From positions 24,956,142 to 25,020,141 of the forward strand of contig NC_085049.1 in the NCBI RefSeq assembly GCF_963662255.1: a stretch of 64,000 bases of DNA, written 5' to 3'. Numbering within the stretch: position 1 is the stretch's first letter; each line of letters opens with the position of its first letter. The position numbers and the translations under genes were made by a program. The DNA comes from Cinclus cinclus. Its lineage: Eukaryota > Chordata > Aves > Passeriformes > Cinclidae. The notes below the pieces were generated by a model. The model made no database searches and had not been told where the DNA came from. It saw only the letters and a list, made by a program, of their open reading frames with translations. Below, in pieces: positions 50,095 to 61,638 of the stretch.

Positions 50095-51876
50095 CAAGAT
50101 ACATGACTCCATCAATTTTCTTCTCAGATATGCTTAACAGCAAGATTTATATTTCAGTTCTGTGAGCTGCTGATGCAACTGTTTTTCTATACTGATCAAC
50201 AGGAGAAAAAAATTGTATCAGAAGAATATGCATATACTGTATGGATAATCCCTTTGTCTGCATAGTCCTTGTCTTGCTTTGTTCTTTCTGTAAATCATCG
50301 GTGTGTGTTGACAAAGTGTCTTGTTTATTGAATATTGAAGACCTCAGAGTAGGACTTGTTTTTCAAGTAGTTTGATTGCTTGCTTGCTGGAAAACATTGC
50401 ACAAGGTCCTTGTGTCAACATTAAAACTATAGTTTACTAAATCATATTGGGGTTTGTATGTCCCTTTCTTATCTACTTCTCCTAACAAAGGTCTAAAATG
50501 TTCTGGTGGGTGGGAAATAATACTATAGTATTAATAATAGGGTATTTCAATGCAATGAACTGTGGAGTTAATGAGACTAAAGATTTTATGGATCTTCCCA
50601 TTTTTCTTATTTACCCACAAAAATATAGAATAAACCCCACAGCATTTAGGAACCTTGTACTGTTGGCTGTCATCCTTAGCCTGCCCCTTAAAGAAACCAG
50701 ATTTTTGAGGAAGTGAGCAGGAGGCAATGTCTGGAGCAGCACAGGAAGGCAGAAGCCTAAAGGAATGAAAGGAATTTTGGAAACTCTGCTAGAAGCCCAA
50801 ACAGTCTTTGGACTTCAAAGTTTAGGGTGTTTGGCAGCAGGGTGCCCATTTGAAATGAATAATTTCTAATTTTCCCCAAATCAGGGTCACTTGGAGATTT
50901 TATCATTCAGCGATTTTATGTGCAAGCTGCAAAAAATTCTGCTGTCTGTCATGAGATATATATTGTATGGGTAGTAATTATTTAAGGTGGTTTGCCGCAA
51001 TTAGGATATGTTTGAGAAGAAAGTACAGTTATGAAATTGTGTAAATGTTCTAAACCTTGCTTCAAACTTTTCAAACATGCAGCACGTTATCCCTCATGAT
51101 CAGGAATATAAAGGAGTATTTGAGGCTATTTCAGGCTGGTCTGCAGGAACCTGCTCTGTTCCACTGATTAGAGCATAGGCTGGAGAAATAAACTTGGGAA
51201 AATCCAATTGCTGTGCAGGTGGGGCAGAAGGGAGAGCATGGTTGCACAGCCAGAAGTGATGCTCACACCATGCTGGCCTCCTGCTCAGGGGCACCCAAAC
51301 TGGTTTGGTTCCTTACTCACATTTTACTAATGAAATGTTGTGACTCTCACAGTTTCTTTACAAGTGCTCTGAATTTCCTGGTTTGTCTTGGCCATTGCAA
51401 AGGTGAGAAGAGATGAAGGGGCTGTCTTTGAGGCTGTAGCATCCTGCTGCCTTCAGTGTTTTTCTGCTCAAAACAATTTAAACAATACCAGCAAGGAACC
51501 AAGGTTATAAAGTTTACATGTAGTTTAATGCATTTAGCTGAATGCATGTACAGTTCTTCAAAGTGCGGAAGCACAAATTGTTAAAAAGAGCTTGTCTTAA
51601 ATGTTTCCAGAGTACAACGGCCAGAAGACAAATACCTGATGGCTGTAGTGGGACACATCATAGCACAAAAGCATTGTGCCTAGTGGTAAATACGAAAGAT
51701 TCAGACCACAGTCATGCCTGTCGCTCTTCAGAACACCTTTCTGGAAACTAAGTTAGTGTGAGGCTGGATTTCTTCCTTTGAACATAAGGAAGTTTGATTT
51801 CCTGCTTTCTTCTGGTAACAGTTAAAATGCTGTTGTCATGTAACATATAATACTGCAATATGGCACTTAACCACTT

Positions 51877-51882
51877 TTTAAT
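51877..51882 (-). terminator. TSPO: Candidate TSPO poly(A) signal
   Basis: ATTAAA on the minus strand, 187 bp after the TSPO stop codon, a distance fitting the short 3' UTR of mammalian TSPO. It lies upstream (in + coordinates) of the distal TTLL12 signal, so the two transcripts may overlap. Confidence 0.4.
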
Positions 51883-51938
51883 CAAGACTTTTAGTTTACT
51901 AGGAAACCCAGTCATACACAATCCTTTGTGGCTTGCCT

Positions 51939-51944
51939 AATAAA
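51939..51944 (+). terminator. TTLL12: Candidate distal TTLL12 poly(A) signal
   Basis: AATAAA with a downstream GU-rich element, between the convergent TTLL12 and TSPO genes. Confidence 0.5.
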
Positions 51945-52068
51945 GTTGTATTTGTTTTGTCAGCTTGTAATTACCAAAGTAATGGTAGCAGTAGTTCAGC
52001 TAGAATTAAGGCCATAACTTTTTATATAGTTATTGAGGGGGAAAAAAATGGTTTTGGCTGAAAACTGC

Positions 52069-52245
52069 TTATTCAGGTTTTTTCTTGTTGCAATTGTCTT
52101 TCCAGATCCGATAATTGAGTGCAGAAGCCAAGCTTAGCCAGGCTAAATAAGGAACCATCAAATAAGCTGCTGTTTTGTTGATGTTATACCAGGAAGCAGT
52201 GGTAGCTGCTGCTGTACCAGTTGTAAGCAGGAGAGTCACCAACCC
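52069..52245 (-). CDS. TSPO: TSPO last coding exon
   Basis: Acceptor CTGTTTCAG on the minus strand. Encodes [39 protein letters not shown] and NKKKPE, helices 4-5 with the CRAC motif, then TAA. Confidence 0.95.
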   Translation of the reverse strand, partial: GLVTLLLTTGTAAATTASWYNINKTAAYLMVPYLAWLSLASALNYRIWKDNCNKKKPE

Positions 52246-55095
52246 CTGAAACAGAGAAGGTGGTTAGTGTTGTTTTTACTCATTATATTTCCTGTGTGTC
52301 ACTCTTTCCACCTAGCTCTGGCACCTGTTCCATCCCTCTGCGAGTTAAATCCTTCTCAGAAAACAAGCCAGCAGAAAAAGATTATAGATTTCTGCTGAGT
52401 TACAAACCACTTCAAGTCATAACACAAGAAAGGGCATTACATTTGGGAGCAGAGAGGGAGAGTGAAGTCTCTGTCACCCATACCCTCTTTAGTGGGCAGT
52501 GAGACACTTCCCAGAGTGACTTGGAGCAAGCAAACCTGTCCAATTTGTTCATGTCACCTGAAGAAATGAGGTGTGAATAAATCTGTGGTGGATTGCAGTG
52601 TCTTTCCCTGTTACAGCATTGCATGTACAGCTAGAGAACCAGGCAAATATTTTCTATTTTTTATTACCAATTCTTATTTTTGAGGACAATTGAACTGTTT
52701 CTCTTCAGAGAGCTGCAGAAAATGAGTCTTTTCTAAAAGGGGTGTTAATCACCTGAATAATGTTATTACTGCTGTTTGCCAGAGAGACCTAGGAATTGCA
52801 ATAAGGTATAAATGTTTATGTTTCCTAAAAACATGTCACACAAAGCTCTTACCAAAGGCTGTCAGAAACTGTTTGAAATCTATTAATTTAAGGATGGTCT
52901 AGATCTGTAAATTCTCTCAGGTGGCTGCTGGCATGCATTAAAGAGAATTTTAGAGAAGTTCTGCAAGCTGTATTTTGTATTCAGACGCATTTTCAGAGAG
53001 AAAAGATTATGACACAAACCTTTCATGCTAATATCTTGTAAATAAGAGTAGGAACCTTTGGTTTGAAAACTTAATATTTCACTTACCCATCCCATTTTGT
53101 GAGCTCCAAAAAATATGGGAGTCCATGCCCAGTTCAATGCCAGGTTCCCTGCATACAGACCCAGAGGAACCACTGACTTCTCATTGAAGCCCCCCAGTTC
53201 CTTCCACACCAGGTAGGAGCCATATCTGCAGAAAGCAAAGGGGAAGTGTCATTCACTACACTGTTCAAAGCTACTACACATTCTTGATCAATGAAATAAC
53301 TTCAGTGCCAGGCTCTAGATTAATTGGAGAGATTTAGATATCAGGCCCTACTTGGCAAAGTAACTGACAGTAAAGGCTTGATCAGCTGCTCTGGATAACA
53401 ACATGAAGAGTAAAAAATTCCAATCGTGCCAGAATTCTCACTTTTAAGTGCATAGAAGCAGATCTACTGCATTTCAGTCTTTAAAAAGAATGCCTTGTTG
53501 AAATGGAAACAAGTCTAGGATGCAAATAGTGAAGAAACTTTACTTTAGTACCGGGACATGGTATTTTAAAGATTTTTTTTTTTAAATAAATGAAAGCCCA
53601 CTTCTGAAGTGGATTAAATGAATGGCATTGAGTGGGTTCCCAAAGCAGAGTTGAGTATGGGGAGCAGGAAGAGCCCTTTAGTCATTTTCATTACTTTCAC
53701 AGGGACTGAACAATGCAGCTTTGCTCTTTCGGCAGTTTGATTGCAGAGAATAATGAAGACAAGGTTTGGGCAGGGTAAGCATCAGAAACTTCAGTTTCCT
53801 AAGTGATTTCCAGAGCACAGCATGGACTTACACTTGTTCATATGTCTAACTTCAACTTCAGACCAAGATCATGATGTACAAATCTAAGGAAGCTGTGTCA
53901 AGAAAGGAAGGTAAGCTTATTAAATCTTGCTTTTAGTTATTTGTTGCTTTCCATATATTTAAGCGATTCTGGAGGAATGAAGTATCTTGGTCATTCAAGG
54001 AATGTGTGTGCATGATGGATTAGAGAAGGCTGGCACTAAGAATGATCTTTTCACTGGGCTGGATGTATAATACATAAACAAGACCTTAGGATACACTGAT
54101 TCTGCTATTACCAAAATGGATAAACTGTCACAATCTGGACCTTTTTAAGGTATTTAACTTGCATCACTATCCAGATTCGTGGTGAGGAATCCAGACACAG
54201 GGTTACAGATTGTGCAATCAACTTGAAGGAAGTTGGGAAAGCCACCCCCCAGCTCTTTTCTCCTTGATAAAAAGGCATGTTTTTATTCACAGGTCAGTAA
54301 TGATCTCATTCAAATGTTAAATCTTCAAATACATAAGTATTCCACTTTAAGTTAAAAAGTACAGTCTGTATGAGGAGAAAGAAATGAGAATATTGGTGGG
54401 GAGGGACAAGGGCATGAGGCTATAAAACTTACAAAGCTTTTGTGGAAAGAAAATGAAATCAAAATAAGAGAATGTGGAAGTGCCAATCTAGCATTCAGTT
54501 TCATCCATTGCGTTATTGAGCTCTATTAGAACAGTTCTAATTTTCCCCACCCCTTTTTTAAAAAGTTTCTTAAAACTACTGAAGGACATGCTTAGAAGAA
54601 ATAACAGTGCTGCCTTGCTTCACTGTTTCCAGCTTGGCAGGTCTTCCCCTCAGAATGAATGAGGAAAGCAAATTAATGGCAACTTTTTGAGCTCCTGCTT
54701 TTGATGTGGATGCTTGTGCATACAGAATGTCCTATCAAACCCACACACAACTCCCAAAACATGTTTTTACCTGTTAAAGAGGCAGCTTGACACAGTTTCT
54801 TACAAATATACAGCCACAGGAATACAGTCATAGTCCTCTGGTTCAGCATTATAACAAATGCAACTTTGAGATCAGGTCAGTGCCTTAATACAGTGTGAAA
54901 AACATACCCCATAGATGTATAGAGAGTTCCCCAAACAGGAGCAAACACCCAGTTAGGTGGACACCAGGATGGCTTCTGCAGAGTTTCATACCATGTTGGG
55001 ATTTCCCTTTTGGTTATATTACTTCCTAAAAATCCTCCTGCATGTGGCAGGAGTGTGAAGCCTACTGCTGGGGCCCAGGCTGGTACCACTTCCAT
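52069..55095 (-). CDS. TSPO: TSPO, translocator protein (complete coding sequence, 3 coding exons)
   Basis: Five-helix protein of the outer mitochondrial membrane that binds cholesterol, porphyrins and benzodiazepine-type drugs; its necessity for steroidogenesis is disputed. Exons on the minus strand: 55095-54908 (codons 1-62 plus two bases), 53225-53087, 52245-52069; 504 nt, 167 residues and TAA; human has 169. Family hallmarks: [20 protein letters not shown] (35-54), [39 protein letters not shown], and a cholesterol-recognition (CRAC) motif LNYRIWK at 152-158. The C-terminus is basic (KKKPE). The ATG at 55095-55093 is the first in frame with homology; the exon starts 13 bases upstream, after TTTGTTTCAG, so a 5' non-coding exon must exist. 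It converges with TTLL12 and diverges from MCAT. Confidence 0.96.
53087..53225 (-). CDS. TSPO: TSPO middle coding exon
   Basis: Acceptor TTTCTGCAG, donor TGG|GTAAGT on the minus strand; phase 2 in and 0 out. Encodes [33 protein letters not shown] and [11 protein letters not shown], helices 2-3. Confidence 0.96.
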
Positions 55096-55108
55096 TGAGA
55101 CAGTGAAC
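54908..55108 (-). CDS. TSPO: TSPO first coding exon (includes 13 bases of 5' UTR)
   Basis: The exon starts at 55108 after TTTGTTTCAG; ATG is at 55095-55093; donor GG|GTATGT after 54908, phase 2 out. Encodes [40 protein letters not shown] and the first loop/helix. Confidence 0.93.
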
Positions 55109-58100
55109 CTGAAACAAAACCAAACACTGATTGGCAGAGAACTTTTAAAATGCATCTGCAGAAGTTTCCATTTTTAACAGGTTTTTAAAATAGCTATGTC
55201 AGATCTGATCCACAGCCTAGTGTTGTCACTGTGAGAGACTGCAGCTGAAATTAATGGATCTTATACCAATACACATGTAAAGGAATCTGTCCCTGGGAAG
55301 GGGGGAGCCAGTGGGAAGTGGGGCCTTTACTTCCCTCTCAGCTGAGTGCATGGAGATTACTGAATCTTACTATAGAACTATCCTCACCCATAAGTATGGC
55401 AGAGGAATAAAGCAGTTTGATGTTATATGAACAGCACTTGGAAAATAAATAAACGCATTAAGAAGTGTGTATTTCTGCATTCCCTCAATGAAGTGGCAGA
55501 GCCAAGGAAGAAAAGAGCATGTGCTTTCCTGGGAAAGCATTTCAAGCAAAATAATGTGAGTTGTTGTCTGCAGGATGCTCAGTGGGAGCCAGAGGGATGT
55601 GAATCAGTAGCAGACACTTGAGAAGCTGCCTTGGAAAACAAACACCAGGGAAGACAACGAGAAGGTAAGTACTTAAACGATGTTTTGCTAAACAAGGAAG
55701 GCGATCGGCATACATGGGGAGTACACGTTTGGCTCCTTCATGAAGCATTCAATCAGTTGCAGCAATTGTAGCTGCCAAGCCTATTAAATTTGCCTACAGA
55801 AGTAGGGATAAGTACTGCCTTGCTCTGCTAGACCATGCTGCTTTAGTTAGGGTACAGGCAGCAGGAAAACCAAGCAAGCAAGGAAAGAGGAAGAAGCTTC
55901 ATTGCAGATTTTCTGGCCAAAAGCCAAATGCTGCAGAAGAGCTGTGCTTAGTTTACTGAAATGTAAACATTAGAGCTAGAATTAAAAAAAAAGGGCAGAA
56001 CTGAAAGATATTTTCTCAAATATACAGTAGGTAAATACACCGAATTCCTGTTCATCTGTTATGCAGGAGATTATGAGAAAATGCAGCAGTAGGGAAAGAG
56101 CAACTGCAGAAGGCTCAGGAGAGAAAATGAAGTTTTAGATCAGTGAGCATTTCAGACGCTTGTCAGACAAAAGTGCCATATTGATACTATCTTGGCTGTT
56201 GACTTTCCCTGGACTTCAAAGCTTCTATTGCTATAGTCATGACTGCTGGGATGAGGAGGCAGGGAGTGGGGAAGAGGAAATCCTACTTGTGGCAGATGTG
56301 CTTTAACTGATAGGAAATGGCACAGATGAGGTTGCATTGTCACATCTCTGACCCAGTGAATTTCTGTTTGGACATCGGGGTAAGCTTGGGCCGCAAGGGA
56401 GTTCTTGCACTGTGGTTTTGTCCCTGCAGTCAGGGCTCTGCCCACACTAATTTAATGTGAGATTTCAGTGGCTGGGACCACAATGCAATTTGCATGGGAT
56501 CAAGAGAAATCTTGGTGATAGAAGCAGAAGTGAGGCGAAGTGAGCATAGGAGGACTGGTAAGGCACACAGGATGAGAAAAGTTGAGAGGGGAAAACAAGA
56601 AAGGGCAGGTAGGCCAGGGCTGTGGACTTAGGGGAAGTTGGCAATGAATAGAAATATACACAAAAAAAAGGTAGCAGACAAAGCCATCAGAGATACAAGT
56701 CAAGGTCAAAAACAGAACAAAAGACTGAATAGGTGGGGGAAAAAAATAGGAAAGGATTCAGAACTGAGGCTGGGGAGAAGGATAATAGGGAAGACAATGT
56801 GGCACTCTGTGATAGGATCAATTAGGTCTTGGGTGGAGGATGGACAAGGGAGGGAGGAAAAATCTGCAGTGCTCATTGCTGCCATACTTCTGCCTAGTGG
56901 ATTCCACTTATGAGGACGCATCTTAAGTGGAGTAGAGGAGTTCCCCTGTTCTCCTGCACTTAGATCTGTGCTGTTATTTCCCAAGGAAGCAGGCTGTCAT
57001 CTACCTTGTGCACTACTTGTCATCCCCACTAACAGCATGAAAGGCTCTGCTTTTACTGGGATGTGAAGCAATTGCCACGTGCAGGAGCAACAAGATGTGA
57101 TGGAACAAGAGCTCTGAGCACAAGCATTCTCTTTGGCCTTCAGATGAGTAATTCCCAAAGGTTAAGTTAGAAATTAAAAGTTAGTAAGATGTCACTAATT
57201 TTTAACCCTTTTGCTTTGCCTACAGGGAGGCCAGGCTTAGCTCTCTGTACATGCTGTGATACATCCAACTCCACTGTGGCTGCCAATACTATTTTTTCAA
57301 AAGTGATAAGCAAGAGCCCAAAGGGTTTTATGCTTTATTTGGATGCTAACAATATAAGGGTGGTTTCCTTGCAGCACAGAAACTCAAGTTTGTCAAGGGT
57401 TCTGTCAGCTTCCTCCCAGGGAAAGTCTGAAAGTGTTCTGCAAGCTGACAGTGCTAAATACTACAAAACTGAAACAATACTGCTCTGTGGCAGTCTTTAG
57501 TGAATAAATTATGTACCCATGCATGCTGGAGGAAGAACACTGAAATAATTCTTAAGAGAAAGAAATCCAGGCAGGCAAAAAGAAATAGGGAAGGCACAAA
57601 GCAAAGAAATAAGAGAAGTGAAGCCACTCATGCACAGCAAAGGGGAGGAAATAGAAATTAAGAGACTGAACATACTGGCTGGAATTGGATATTGCTGTCC
57701 CAGTCTTTTAACTACTATTACTACTAATTAATTATATGCTGTGTTTTCCAGTAGTGTCTCTCTGGATTTCCCAAGCATGGCAAAATTCTGTCTTGCAAAG
57801 AGAAGGAGGGACAAAACCATGCAGCAAGATGTGCTGGCAGCAGGACCACAGCTGTCCATCAGCAGTGGGAGTCCCTGTGTTTTCATTCACAAGAAATTAA
57901 ATACTAGTATCAACTTTACATAAAAAGCAAAGGTAAGTCAGAAAACAGCATGGAAGAGGCCACATCTGTCTGTCTCTAGTAACCTGATGTAGGTCTTTAG
58001 CAAGACAATGAGTAAAAGTCAAGGAGGCACTGGAGAGTCAGTGCATTGGCCAGTGCTGCAGTCTTTGTTTACCTGTGCAGTACAAGAGCTGTGCAATGTT

Positions 58101-60393
58101 TACAGAACACCCTGTACATTTTCTAAAAGTAATGTAAGCACAGAGGTTCATTAGCCCTGCCTTCCTTTCAGTGTACAGCTGATGATCTGAAATGAATTGG
58201 TGAGAACTTACACACCACAAACTTGCTAACACAGCCCCACTGGCTGCAGCAGCATTACTCAACCTAGAAATAATAACTACTTTCCTAATCATATCCCAGC
58301 TCCAGGGTGAGTTGCACAATATTCTTGCACCCTCATTTCCATATTGAAGAATGCTGGATGTCTGTGAATGATATCTACAGCATGCCCAGCAGATGTCTGT
58401 CACCAAGAACCACCAAGGTTGGAAATATTTTCTTCTCACACACACTTAAAATGTTTACTTCTTTTCCACGTCTTATCTCTGCCCTGCAACATATTCTTCA
58501 TCATGCTGCCCCTTTTCTGTTTAGCCCTAGTGTGACCTCAGGCAGTTTCAACAGTGCAGTGAGGGCTGCACTAGGCCACTTTACATACATATTAGAATAA
58601 TTATTCTAGATAACGAAAACATCTGATTTACCCAAAGTTGGTTCCAGCTACATAAAGTAAAAGGAAAATAAAGGGAAAAAAACCACCCAAATAATTAACC
58701 TTGCTGCCCACTGGGCTTCTCTGTTGTTTTTCTATGGTGACATAACATGAAGAAAAAACTAACAGAAGCTTTCTGTGTCCTCTTCCTGGAAAAGGGGATG
58801 AGGAGCTCTGTAGGTGGGATTAGATATATCATGACAGAGCAGCTGGATTGCTTCAGCCTCATGAAAAATGAACTAAAACACTTCTTTGTCTTGAGGAGGT
58901 CTCTGAAAGAAGGTGCCTTTCCCTCCTTGGGGCACTCTGTCAGCAGGAAGGAGAAGGTAGGTAGGAAAGGAGAACTGCTTTCATCCCATTTTCTTATACC
59001 CCTGTGCTGATAAAACTTCTGATTAGTTCCCTTCTTGTGCAGCTTGGGGCTGGCTACCCAATCACATGGGGCTTAAAAATCACATTAAAAACACAAAGGA
59101 AAATCTCCCAGCAGGGCTAAATCACCCTGGCAGCCCTGGGGTTCCCAGTGCTCAGTGTTTGGAGATGGACTGACAAAGCTGGGACCATACCAGGCAAGGG
59201 GGTCCCCAAGACTCCTACTCCCCCTCTCATCCCCTACCATATGTTTTTTTTAAGGGCAAATAAGGCTCTTCCCAGGTGTGAGAGACAGCATGCAAATTTT
59301 CCCCAGGAAGAAAGCTTCTTCCCAAGATAGCTGTCTGAAAAATTAGATAACTTACTTAATTTATATTGATAAACTATTTATGTGTGTTGTGATTTTAATT
59401 CCTGGGAAGCTGCAACACTAAAATCAAATTTATATTTAGAATATACAGTATTTATTGAAGACTATAATGCAAGGTGTACAGATGGAAAATAAATTCTCAC
59501 TGCCCAGGTTGCACTTCTTTCAAAGTGGCAGAGCACAAGCTGTGCAAATAAATCTGTCATTTATTCACATACAGGGAACTGAAATGCATACTGGAGCAAG
59601 ATCTCTGCTGGGGGAATTTGCCATTTACTGCTCCATCTCTTCTCATGACACCTATGTTACATGTAGAGGCAGCCATGGGCTGGGATATGGTCACATGTAT
59701 GTCATATATCTCCTCTGTATCCATATATTTCAGCTAACTTGAGCAGCTCCCTTCTGGGTATTTTACGTGGAGGCTGACACAAATGGAAGAAATCATCTTA
59801 CAAAATAGCACAGAGAATAGAAAAGTGAGAAAAATGTCTCACCGTGATCCTTTGGAACGGGCCCAAATAAAAAGTCAACATAATTTCTTGCTATTGGTAC
59901 ACATTTTCCTTCTCCCAAGCTGCACTTAGAGCAGCTTGGTTTTTTTACAGTCTCTTTTGTTGAGCTGCTCTGACTCAATGCTTGATACTGTTTCATAACC
60001 TTACTTGATGCAAAGTCGTTACACAATTGCAACTCCCGCACGGCAACTTTCACTTTTTAAAAAATAATCTTGTCGTTGGACGTTCAAATTACACTACTGT
60101 GTATTTGGGGCTGATTTATAAGTATTACTCAAAAACTCAAAATTGAAACCCAACCCCTTTCTTTTCGGCGACTTGAGGAAGATACCTTTTGTTAGTTAAA
60201 TAGCAGCGTGAAAACTTCTCCGGAGAGCGAATGTGCCTCGTGTGCGCGGCAGAGCCGCCGATCCCTGCGGGACCAGAGAACGGGCTCTGCCTTTCTGCTG
60301 TGCGCGCACAGCTGTGAACCACTGACAAGCTCGTGTGCCGGACAGAAATTACGAATAAGCTTTCCAGCTTGGTGTGTTATGATTTTGTGTTTG

Positions 60394-60487
60394 TGGGTTG
60401 GGGGTTTTTTTGTTTGTTTTTGGTTTGGTTTTGTTTGTTTGTTTGTGGTTTTTTTTTTGTTTTTTTGTCTTTTTGTTTTTTTTTCTG
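60394..60487 (+). repeat. T/G-rich low-complexity tract
   Basis: Runs of T interrupted by single G or GG, including GTTTGTTTGTTTGTGG. It sits directly beside the CpG island between TSPO and MCAT, so base composition changes sharply from about 60490. Confidence 0.9.
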
Positions 60488-60807
60488 CAAAGCACTTCCT
60501 ATGCTAAACTCCGGCACAGAAAGCCGTGTTTGCCCAAGTCGTCTCTGACCGCGAGCGGCGGCGCGGTGCCGCCCCGCCCATCTCTATCCGGCACCGCAGG
60601 TCCCGTCCTGCCCGGGGGAACCGGCACGGGGCTGTCGTGGGCAGCGGGGAGCGGGATCGCCCCCCTCAACCCTCTCCGCGACCCGCGGGAAGCCGAGGGC
60701 AGCGCTCCGGGAGCGCCGGGACCCGCGCGGGGGCTGGGGCGGGGTAGGGCGGCCCCTCCGGCGAGGCAGCCGGGCCCTGCTGAGGGGCTGCACCGCCCCT
60801 CGGGCTC

Positions 60808-60851
60808 CCCGTCCCGTCCCGTCCCGTCCCGTCCCATCCCGTCCCGTCCCG
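60808..60851 (+). repeat. (GTCCC)n pentanucleotide array
   Basis: About eight tandem CCCGT/GTCCC units with one CCCAT variant, inside the CpG island. The minus strand is (GGGAC)n, four or more GGG runs with two-base loops, which fits the G-quadruplex pattern. Confidence 0.95.
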
Positions 60852-60885
60852 AGCCGAGCCGCGCCGCGGGCAGCACCGGCGTTAC

Positions 60886-61000
60886 CTCCTCCCCTGCCGC
60901 GCTGCTGCTGCCGCCGGTCGCGCCTGCTCTGCCGGGGCAGCCAAGCACCGCCCCCGGGCCGCGCGGGTTCCCCCGCCCTGGGGCGGGCTGAGGCGCCTGG
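60886..61000 (-). promoter_or_regulatory. TSPO: Candidate TSPO 5' non-coding exon
   Basis: On the minus strand a consensus-like donor GGGGAG|GTAACG leaves at 60886 inside the CpG island and could splice to the TSPO acceptor at 55109. The exon start is unknown. This rests only on one donor-like site, CpG context and gene orientation. Confidence 0.3.
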
Positions 61001-61188
61001 AGCGGGCCGGGCCCAGGGCGGAGCGCGGAGCTGAGGGCGGCGAGCGCCGGGGCGGCTCGACCGACCGCCCTCGTTCCCTCCTTCTCTCCCTCCCTCTCTC
61101 TCTTCCCGTCCCCTCTGCCCGGCCCGGCAGGGGCTGCCGGCGGGGGCCGCCCCGTTCCCGTGGCAACGCCCGTTCCCGGGCGGCGGCC

Positions 61189-61638
61189 ATGGGCGGCTGG
61201 GCCGCGGCGCCATGGCGGCTTGGTGGCTGCAGCGGGCGCGGCGGCCTCCGCGGCGCTGCGCGGCGGTGGGGCAGCTCCCGCCCCGGCGCTGGGGACCGGG
61301 CGGCGAGCCTGAGCGACCTCCTGCAGAGCTCGGTGGAGGCCGAGGAGCCGGGCGCGGCGGCGGCGGCGGCGAGGCGGGAGCGGCGATGCCCCCGGGAGGG
61401 CACGGTGCTGCTCTTCCCCGGGCAGGGCAGCCAGTTCGTGGGGATGTGCCGCGGGCTGCAGCAGTACCCCGCCGTGCGGGACATGTACCGCCTGGCCGAG
61501 AAGGTGCTGGGCTACGACCTGCTCTCCCTCTGCCTGGAGGGGCCGCGGGACGCGCTGGACCGCACCCAGCACTGCCAGCCCGCCGTGTTCGTCGCCTCCC
61601 TGGCCGCCGTGGAGAAGCTCAACCACCTGCAGCCTGAA
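61189..61638 (+). CDS. MCAT: MCAT exon 1
   Basis: 150 codons; donor GAA|GTGAGC, phase 0. Contains the targeting sequence, FPGQGSQ oxyanion-hole loop, GYDLLSLCLEGPRDALDRT and HCQPAVFVASLAAVEKL. Confidence 0.9.

Larger units (their letters stand above)
50095..51965 (+). other. TTLL12: TTLL12 3' UTR (extent inferred)
   Basis: No coding signal. Candidate poly(A) signals on this strand are ATTAAA at 50420-50425, AATAAA at 50629-50634 and AATAAA at 51939-51944. The last is followed within 25 bp by a GU-rich stretch (GTTGTATTTGTTTTGTC), so it looks the strongest. Use of the distal site would bring TTLL12 within about 100 bp of the TSPO stop codon. Confidence 0.5.
55109..60885 (-). other. TSPO: TSPO 5' intron(s), non-coding
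   Basis: No coding sequence recognised. A 5' non-coding TSPO exon is required somewhere upstream of 55108. Two candidates are described: a CpG-island exon ending at 60886 and a small AG/GT-flanked segment at 58212-58263. Near the top end lies a T/G low-complexity tract (60394-60487). Confidence 0.6.

Noticed and set aside
58038..58445. 135-codon minus-strand open frame in the TSPO 5' intron
   Set aside because: No family similarity recognised; only the small AG/GT-flanked piece inside it was kept, as a speculative non-coding exon.
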